64,000 bases of DNA. Origin: Neodontobutis hainanensis. Taxonomy: Eukaryota; Chordata; Actinopteri; Gobiiformes; Odontobutidae. Shown here in pieces: positions 56,706 to 64,000 of the stretch. Under the pieces are notes generated by a model. That model was not told the DNA's origin. It did no database searches and worked only from the letters and a program-made list of their open reading frames with translations. The stretch lies in contig JALDNG010000020.1 of the NCBI GenBank assembly GCA_024349245.1, positions 3,023,501 to 3,087,500 on the forward strand. The letters run 5' to 3'. Position 1 is the first letter of the stretch; each line of letters opens with the position of its first letter. Position numbers and translations under genes: made by a program.

Positions 56706-58079
56706 AGGAAGCCATAGAGGCTGTAACACAGGAATGACAGCCCTAACCACTCTGACAAGTACACCTGTGTCTTTACTTTGTCTGCTCTTAAACACAGTGT
56801 AAAGTTAAAGAAGTTCGTAAGCCTTTTTTTTTCCAAAAGTAAATTTACTGCTCATCCAAAATTCAAACAGCCAACTTATACTTAGTGACTTTTATTAATA
56901 TGCTTTAAAGTTCAGAGGACTTGACTTCAGAGGTGCGTACATAATTGCATGTTTTTCTAGCATCATAAAGTCCTGTTTTAATCACATTCCACCAAATATT
57001 TGTCGATTTTCAACACTATTTTTGACATAAAAGCAGTTGTAAATCCGTCAGTAGCAGCTGTCAGTGATCAGTAGTTTCAGTCTGGAGCTATCAGTATTGG
57101 TCAAAGCACACTGTAATAAACTCAAAGCTCCTCCTGAACCCTCTGTTGAGTTCTTATCAGCCACAGTTAGAGCCTTTGATGTGCCTGGCTCAGTGGCTAT
57201 CAGGCAGCAGACTACTGTGTGTGTGTTTACGCCGGGGCCTGCTCATTCTCAGCTCATCTCGGCCCCAGTGACAGGTGCTAATGCCGGGGCGAGAGGCTGC
57301 ACGGGCACTGCTGCTCTGGCAGTGATAACGCTGACCTAAAGCACACAGAAGGTTAGCTTCCTGATAACGCAGTTCACTTTAGAGCAGGCCTGGTGCTGTC
57401 TGTGTGCTTTGGAGTGATTTTCAAAAGATCCCCCTTCGATCAACAGGGTTTCCATCAAAGCAGGCCATGGGAGGCCGTTTGAAGTGTTTGTGTGAGGCAA
57501 ACAAACTTCTCTTTTGTTTTCCATGTTAAAACTTCAATAGTGGACTAATCTGGTCGGCTGCTGGGTAAGCAGTAGACTTTATTATTAAGAGTAATGTGTT
57601 AAATTGAAATATTTTTTATATTGCTCAACCCCACTGTCAAAACAAAATCATTAGCCTATTCTGTATTTACACAAAACACTCAGCTGTTGAGAACTGTAGT
57701 ATGTCTGCCAGGCCAGTAGGGGCAGCATTGCCGCTAATTTTTCTAACAAAAAAGGACTTTGTGAACCTAAATCTCAGTGTGGCGCTGTACATATAATTCT
57801 AGTTTCTTCTGTTCTTCTTGCTGTGTGTTACCAGTAACCACTAGCAATTCAAGGACTCAAGCTAAACTAAAGAATAGATACTGACTATTGCAGTAGCTAA
57901 TGAGGATCTGAATAAAAAATACAAATACACAGTAATAACAGAAACAAAGAAATTAAATAAAAACACCCCCTTGGCCTTAGATTTAGTTGTGGAAAAAGCC
58001 AACTTTATTATCTACTGTAAAGAATAAATCAGCTCTGAAATAGAACCGCATTTACAAAATACTGAACTACGGCCCTTTA
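56706..58079. other. Unique non-coding DNA
   Basis: No gene or repeat recognised. 57120-57530 is GC-richer with two unsupported ORFs. Confidence 0.4.
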
Positions 58080-58450
58080 AAGCTTATAAGTCTGAGTCTC
58101 GTCAGTGACAAAACGTTGCCTTTTGGATGAGAAACTGTTGTCTGAACGAGCCAGTATTTATCCTCTGAGGTGATATGATGTTATTACTTTCTGCACACGG
58201 CTTGATTTAATGCTAAAGAGATTGGATGTGAGTGTCTTTGTAAGGGCAGAATTGAATTCTGTAGCTGTAAAGGCCCATCTGGAGCCGACAGCTTAGTCAA
58301 AGAAGTGTGTGGCCCGTTGCTGCGAATGGTACAAGCCGCTAAAGCCACAGATGAACATTTGGCAGAGGTTTTACATGCCTCTGTATTTTAAGATTTCATT
58401 AAATAGACTCTAACAGCAGAGGCCTGTGTGGATTTGTGTTCAGTTACAAG
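58080..58450. promoter_or_regulatory. Candidate conserved non-coding island
   Basis: Unique sequence with CTTGATTTAATGCTAAAGAG, ATTGGATGTG, CAGAATTGAATTCTG (palindrome) and GATTTCATTAAATAG. No long ORF. Conservation was not measured. Confidence 0.25.
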
Positions 58451-58799
58451 TGGCATTTCTCATGTGACGCTTCAATCATCTATTACAGCTCCGAAAGTAG
58501 ATGTACACTGTCAGAACATGGGCTGAAATAAACCTAGGCTGAATACTTTGACATATTTGTCTAATCAAACCTCAGTTTAAGTACACTAATCATTTTATAT
58601 CATAAATTGTTCCAAGGTTTTTTGAGGAACATTTTATATGACAAAATATACAATATTAAGTAAACTTCCATTCATTTGTTAAATGTCTCCAAATTAAACT
58701 TCAACAGTTTGTGATTAGCTGTCGCTAACTTTGGCTGTAAGTGGCCGGAGGTGACCAAAGGATTTACATTTACACACACCTGTACAGATACCTGTGTTG

Positions 58800-59583
58800 A
58801 CAACACGACGAATTAGAAGTACTAAATTCACCTTCTTTACTCAAGTAGAAGTAAAAAAGTACAGTCTCTGAAATGTACTTAAGTAAAAAGTTATTTTGCT
58901 GTCTATGATTAACAATACATTTGTGATAATTGCACAGTTATTTACAATTTATTGTGCAAGTAAATGTAAGAATTTAATATTTAGACCTGGTTTTGGCACC
59001 ATAAAAGTGATATGTTTTTAATACTTTTAGGACCTTGGAGGTTACCTGTTAATGTTGTCTTTGTGGAAGTTTATAGATACTACTTAGATTACTTTAACAC
59101 AATGGAGGTTATCCTTCGGGGCTCCCTGCAAGTGAGCGTTAGCTTCAAAACCATGTTCTCCCAGAGCATTGCTCACGTTCTAAACGGACTTTCAGAAATG
59201 CAAAATAAGGTACGCCATGAATCATTCTTGGAACCAACAACTTTGAACAGTCCTCTTAAACACGTCCATGGATGGCTAATGTCTTTCTTTCTTTCTCCAA
59301 ATCTCTGCTGAAAACTCCACACTGACCAGAAACCTTCTCTTATTATCACGCTTGACTTTTCCTCTCGTCTCGTCTTAGTTACGTCTTTTACGTCATGTTC
59401 TCATCCGCCGAGGTTGTAAAAGCAACAAAGCTGGTTTTGACAATGTAAGGAGCAGAAAGATATTTGTGTTCAAAAGTAAAAAAATAAAAAGTCACTAGAT
59501 AAATAAATACTTCAGTAAAGTACAAATACTTGAAAAATCTACTCAGTAGTACAGCATAAATACTTTGTTTCTTCCCACCTCAG
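58800..59583. mobile_element. hAT-like element of the AAGTAC/GGTGGGAAG class
   Basis: The left side holds CTTCTTTACTCAAGTAGAAG and AATGTACTTAAGTAAAAAGT. The right side holds CAGTAAAGTACAAATACTTG, AAAAATCTACTCAGTAG and ends TTGTTTCTTCCCACCTCAG, the reverse of CTGAGGTGGGAAG. The interior includes GGAGGTTATCCTTCGGGGCT and ATCCGCCGAGGTTGTAAAAG. The 99-codon ORF at 59012-59311 lies inside. It has an acceptor-like TTTTAG and a donor-like AAGGTACG but no recognisable protein. Confidence 0.55.
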
Positions 59584-60669
59584 TAAGTGAGCCGTCATCT
59601 CCAAGACTGTTTTAAGGTTATTTGGTAAATAACTGGTAACATAGAAGAGATTGTGTCACTTCCTCTGCACCACTTCCTGTCACATATTTCCTCTCTGTTA
59701 ACTCTAGCCTGGAGATTGTAACATGAACAATTGATCTGGGGATGTTAGCATGTGACTACGGTCAGTGGCTTCAGAAATCACAAAGATATTTCAGAATCAG
59801 GCGACTTCTGTTGGTTTATCTGTGAATGACATCAGATCTTGATTTGAAACAAAGTGTGGACAAAAAACAAACAAAAACATGTGACCAACATTCTTCACAT
59901 TTCTCTGATCAATGCTAACCTTCAGACAGTGTACTCTACTTTGGGCTTCTCATTAGTTTACCTTTGTGCCAGTCACAAGCCCAGATAAAAGGAGAGGGTT
60001 GTGTTTAAAAGGGCACCCGGTGTAAAGCTTATGCCAGACTAAGATATGCTTAAACAATTGATGATTCACTGATTCACTGAGGCGACCTTTGAAAGGTGCT
60101 GTTGAAAGATCTAATCTGTGCCCCCCACTCCCCACTGTGCATAGCTTTTACTTAAAAACATTTATAATGCAGCTACCTATACATTTTAATACTTGTTACA
60201 TACAGTATGTTTATCGACATTAAAGTGGTGTGTTTTTGCAAACCACTGTTATGTATATCATAAAAATATCTATAAATATTATAAAATTATAGGAAATAAT
60301 CATGTCATGATTCCATTAAGCACAGCCATGTCTCAGTATTTCTAAAATACTCTGTAGGAGAAAATTACCTACAGGCCACATAAGTATCTATTAGAACAAC
60401 ATTTACAAAACACACACGTATTCCTGAAAAAAACTGAATCTACACTTTTTTTTACCTTCTGCATGAATATTTAAACTACACTGCTGGAAGAGTGTAGAAA
60501 CTCAGAAACCTATTTAAACCTTTTTTTCCAGACACTTTTAAGATGTCAGCACTTTGCAAAACTTTTAAACACAACATCCAGATAACATTACATATTTGTA
60601 TAAACTATAATTTACTTTTCATTCATATTCTAACTCAAATATACTCAAATATAAACTCCTTGCCTTTTG
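59584..60669. other. Unique non-coding DNA
   Basis: No feature supported. Confidence 0.4.
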
Positions 60670-60672
60670 AGT

Positions 60673-60800
60673 TCTGCTTTTTTGGGGTGTACACATTTGC
60701 CTGATGAAGGCCTAGTGCCAAAACATTGCATTGTTTTTTTCTTTGAATAAATGTCACTGTTTGCAAGTTAGACAGTGTGCAGGATTTTTTTCATCTTCAT
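60673..60800 (+). mobile_element. Retroelement terminal fragment with hammerhead-like motif
   Basis: TTTGCCTGATGAAGGCCTAG, TGCCAAAACATTGC, then AATAAATGTCACTGTTTGCA, AGTTAGACAGTGTGCAGG. CTGATGA + GGC-loop-GCC + near-GAAAC resembles a hammerhead ribozyme core, as found in the ends of Penelope-like elements. The G of GAAA is an A here, and an extra A precedes stem II, so activity is unlikely. Confidence 0.4.
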
Positions 60801-61140
60801 GTTTTGTGAACCAAAGGCACACCCTCCTACGCACCTGTCCCGAAAAACAGATGTGCAAAGTTCTCTTTTCAGATTTTGGGGGATTTACAGTGTAAGATAT
60901 TAACCATTAAAAGTAAATAAATAAACACTATTCAAACACAAAAGGTTAAAGCATTGGACCAGTGTCAAACTGTCTGCTGGGTCCCAGGAGCTGCCGCCTT
61001 AAGCCTCTCCTAAATCATCCCTCTGAGGCGTTATCACCTTGCAGCGCTGCCAGCCACACTGACCAAGTCCAATGAACACACTAACAGAATAAAGCACTTG
61101 TTTAAGCGTCTGCATGCCTGCGCTCCTGCCCTGCCTGGCC
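60801..61140. other. Unique DNA, partly GC-rich
   Basis: 60955-61080 (AGGAGCTGCCGCCTTAAGCC, GAGGCGTTATCACCTTGCAG) is CpG-richer and might be regulatory. No coding support. Confidence 0.3.
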
Positions 61141-61228
61141 GCTCACACGCACTCACACGCACTCACACGCACTCACACACACTCACACACACTCACACAC
61201 ACTCACACACACTCACACAACACACAAT
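61141..61228 (+). repeat. 10-bp minisatellite
   Basis: Unit ACTCACACGC (first copies) changing to ACTCACACAC, about eight copies. It explains the Thr/His-rich ORFs at 61098-61398. Confidence 0.95.
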
Positions 61229-62546
61229 CACTGGAGCAGGTTGTAGACTTTCTGGCTCCGAAGCACAAGATCTGGCTGATTGCAGAAATTACGGCAGACA
61301 GAAAGGAGGAGAGATTAAGGTGCAGCGGAGGTTCTGCGTGGATCTGCTTTGACAGGCATGAAGATTGCGTTGTTCTTACGAGCTGGTTGTGCCTCTGAAG
61401 CAGCTGATCGGCGCGGCACCACTGGAACCGGAGCAGAGGAAATTCATTTAGTCTGGACAGAGTGCTGCAGTTCACAAAACAAAAAAACAAAAAATAAAAG
61501 TATTCCTTGTGTGAGAAGTGTTACTGACATAAGACGTCAGACACACGGCAGTAAATCACGACTCTGCACTTAAAGCTGCTGTAACCAAGTTTTGTTTAGT
61601 TTTTTTCACAAATCAGTACACAATGCTTTGAGGTGATTAACAGTTTTTCTTTAGACACGTAAAAAATACATATGCTGTATGTTTAAGCCATGTTTAAAAC
61701 AAGACTACAAACGAAATAATATCTAGTCTGTTACGGTGCAGTAAAGGGTAAAGAAACCTTAAAAATAGGTATTAGGATCTTCTACACAACTGTAAAGAGG
61801 CAACACTGTCAATTTAGCTGTAGAAAAAAATAAATGGTATGTCTAAATATTTGATGTTGGAAACCTGAATATAGTGTGGGTTTGAGTATAGTGTAGGCTA
61901 ACCTCTTTGTAGTAAGAGGTCAGAGTCAATGTAAATGTGATTCTTAAATAACTGCCAACACATATGTAACACTTAAAGACACAGACAAAGAAGCAACAAC
62001 AAGCATCAATGACTTTAGGTGTTTTATAAAATAATAACCATTTGCCAAAGTTAAATGTGCTGTCATCGTCTGTCTCTCAGCAGGTTTGTAAAGGTTAAGA
62101 CCCAACATTTAGGGTTAGCCTCAAACCACATTTACGGCTGTAGAACAACTGTAAACTGTCTTCTTATACAAGCGTTACACAAACTCACTGCACACAAACT
62201 ATGTAAAGATTCTCAATTAACATTCTTATTTTATTAAATATAAGAATATGGCTGCCTTCTTTAGAGACTAATAGTCTGACATCTCTACTTCATAGTGTAC
62301 CAGACAAATCAAACAAGTTATTTCAAGAGGTGAGAGAAATACAGTCATAATCAGCCTGTTATCTCATTTCCACTTCCTTAGCTGCTTGTTGTGTTACTTA
62401 TCTACCTCACTATGAAACAGGAAGTCAAGCCCAGCATCCAGCAAGCCCTTTCAGAAACCTAGAGAAATACAGATAATGGATAAAACGACTCCATATGGGG
62501 TTATCTTTGTGTTTAGAGACTAACTATTGCTATTTTTTTTTCTTAG
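61229..62546. other. Non-coding DNA, probably intron
   Basis: No repeat or gene recognised. It ends in the acceptor of the exon at 62547. ORFs at 61203-61573 are unsupported. Confidence 0.4.
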
Positions 62547-62723
62547 GGCCGTATGACGGTCGGGGCGTGACCCTGCTGGAGGTCTGCGGCAGCTGGCCCG
62601 AGAGCTTCGGCATCCCGCGGCACAACGTGGGCTCTGTGGAAACCAGCGACGAGGGCCTCAGAGAGAGACTGGCCGACGCCATGTCCGAGTCTCCGTCCAG
62701 GGATATTGTGGGGTCTGCGACAG
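62547..62723 (+). CDS. Internal coding exon of an unidentified gene (partial)
   Basis: This is the only stretch that looks like host coding sequence. A pyrimidine tract ending in TCTTAG (to 62546) gives a good acceptor, and CAG|GTCAGA at 62721-62729 gives a good donor. The exon is 177 bp, or 59 codons, and starts and ends in phase 1, so it is symmetric and could be skipped without a frameshift. Its GC content and GC-rich third positions contrast sharply with the AT-rich flanks. The frame continues open past both splice sites (about 62495-62761), but the extra sequence looks intronic. The peptide starts xPYDGRGVTLLEVCG, continues SWPESFGIPRHNVGS, and ends in an acidic, serine-rich part with LRERLADAMSESPSRD. 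I see no membrane segment, zinc finger or signal peptide. I do not recognise the family and give no function. The open minus-strand frame over the same bases (62543-62965) is its shadow. No neighbouring exon was found in the window. Confidence 0.75.
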
Positions 62724-62933
62724 GTCAGAAATCCTCGTTTAAGAAGATAAAACAAATATAGAAGTGAAGTGGATACACAGTCTTTTGTTTTTTTACAGAA
62801 CACAAAGTAGTTTTTAGACCCAATGAAACAACAAAAAAGGTTAAAGCAAAGACATCTGGGTCTAGTCTTCAAGGTGTAAACCTTTTTCAATTCTGAGATC
62901 AATTGAAAAGAGAGCTGAGCTTTATCTCTAGAG
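62724..62933 (+). other. Start of the intron after the coding exon
   Basis: It begins with the donor GTCAGA and is AT-rich. No further exon was found to the window end. Confidence 0.5.
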
Positions 62934-63310
62934 CAGTGGGGCCCAAAGGGGGGCCCTGGGGCCAAATTTGGCTTGCAAAAGGGTTTTTAGGTGGCCCGCC
63001 AAGGGTCTTCATGTTTTGTGACTAAAATTGCAGACTGATTATTGATTTCCTCTGTAGTGACAGTGAAGCGGACATATTGGTGAGGTAACAGCCCTGAGTG
63101 AGGGCAGTAGGCTGTTTCTGGAATATATACACATAGGCTCCTCTTCAATGGAATAGCTTAAGTTTGTGGAATTACAATTGGGCGCTGCCACGTCAAAACA
63201 AAATAGTGCAGCAAAGGAAAAATCATTTTAAACAAACCTGGGAAGAAGAGTATTTATTTTCTTGACATGCAAATATTGCATTGTGGCCCATGGCCCACTA
63301 ACACATTTAC
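62934..63310 (+). mobile_element. hAT-like element, left end clear
   Basis: GAGCAGTGGGGCCCAAAGGG, GGGCCCTGGGGCCAAATTTG, GCTTGCAAAAGG is the typical left end of a teleost hAT-like element. TTGTGGCCCATGGCCCACTA (63282-63301) may be near its right end. No transposase. Confidence 0.5.
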
Positions 63311-64000
63311 GTTTTTTGATTTAGGTTTCAAAATTAAAGATGGCTTTATTTGAATCTTTTCTTTAAGATGACCTGGATGACTTTCCCAAACTAATAAAAC
63401 AAAGATACATTATATATTAAAATGTATTTACAAGAAAACGTATGGAGGTGGCTTGAGAAGAGGCAATAGAGTCCATAAAGACTAAAATACAGTTTATTAT
63501 TATATTTATTATTATAATTATTCTCTCATTCCCACTCTCTCAATTAATCAAAACATATTCTTCAGTTTTGGGAAGTGATGTAAAATGAAGATAAAGAAAG
63601 GTTTAGTAATAATTTCTAACAGATAATCTGCTGCTGTTTTTATTTATTATTAATTTTATTGTATAGTATATTAAATAATGAGCAGTTTCACTTTAACTTT
63701 GGTAAGTTAGAATACAACAGCTTTCATTTTGTCTCCAGATTACTTTATCCTTTTAAGTCAGAGCAGTATTGTTGATATTCATAAATTAATTACGTTGTAA
63801 ATTAGCCAAGTTTGAATAATGAAAAAAAAAATCTCATTAATGTAAGTTTTTTATTTGAACAATACCAACAATAGCTTTATCAAAAACTGAATGAGGCTAC
63901 AAAAGCATTCATCCATAACTGAGGGTACTGCAAACTGTTGCTGCTGTTAATATTTCAATAATAAGTTACATTAGAATTGTGTTTTTAGCTCTGACAGCTG
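63311..64000. other. AT-rich non-coding DNA
   Basis: No feature supported. Confidence 0.4.

Noticed and set aside
59012..59311. 99-codon ORF with acceptor-like and donor-like flanks
   Set aside because: It lies inside a hAT-like element, has no recognised protein, and its codon use is AT-rich like the non-coding flanks.
61098..61398. ORFs rich in His-Thr
   Set aside because: Translation of the 10-bp CACTCACACA minisatellite.
62543..62965. 140-codon minus-strand ORF
   Set aside because: It is the antisense shadow of the plus-strand exon and continues into a hAT-like element.
1..64000. Bacterial-type systems, CRISPR arrays, phage or endogenous viral genes
   Set aside because: No Cas, phage, viral gag, env or polymerase motifs, and no spacer-repeat arrays with unique spacers. 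The regular 21-bp arrays have no spacers and sit in transposons.

Overview
The window looks like teleost fish nuclear DNA, either intron or intergenic. It is AT-rich and has almost no long open reading frames. It has no bacterial-style operons and is full of decayed transposons of types common in ray-finned fish: tRNA-derived SINEs, an L2-clade LINE, an RTE-type LINE end, a Penelope-like GIY-YIG remnant, hAT elements and a Tc1 element. I cannot name the species. No complete protein-coding gene, functional tRNA, rRNA, CRISPR array or operon is supported.

The only convincing host coding sequence is one internal exon near the right end (62547-62723, + strand). It has an acceptor, a donor and strong GC-rich codon bias, and its phase is symmetric. 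I do not recognise the protein. The rest of the window may therefore be a large upstream intron of that gene, possibly with intergenic DNA. Nearly all other ORFs of 60-170 codons are chance frames, translated tandem repeats, or frames inside transposon remains.

Layout. 0-10 kb: a hAT-like element with a minisatellite (1.0-1.5 kb), a Penelope-like remnant between inverted copies of its own 3' sequence (2.76-3.45 kb), dispersed repeats (4.89-5.44 kb), a second minisatellite element (6.0-6.4 kb) and enhancer-like unique islands (7.0-7.3 and 9.8-10.1 kb). 10-20 kb: an AT microsatellite, a 1-kb 21-bp minisatellite (11.7-12.7 kb), an RTE LINE 3' end (14.9 kb) and a repeat shared with 5.3 kb (18.8 kb). 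20-34 kb: a long inverted repeat (22.4/23.1 kb), a local duplication next to a probable solo LTR (25.0-26.3 kb), and a hAT element with a BED-finger remnant and target-site duplication (26.8-27.5 kb). 34-48 kb: two tRNA-headed SINEs (37.1 and 43.2 kb), an L2 LINE lying tail-to-tail with the second SINE (43.4-44.2 kb), and four more minisatellite loci. 48-64 kb: a nearly full-length dead Tc1 element (48.06-49.29 kb), another Tc1-type end, more hAT-like elements, CA repeats, and the exon.

The most unusual structure is a 21-bp minisatellite unit found at nine separate loci. At several of these it is clearly carried inside non-autonomous hAT-like elements, and it appears in at least two element families with different ends. 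The candidate regulatory islands are called only from composition and visible transcription-factor-like motifs. No conservation was measured.
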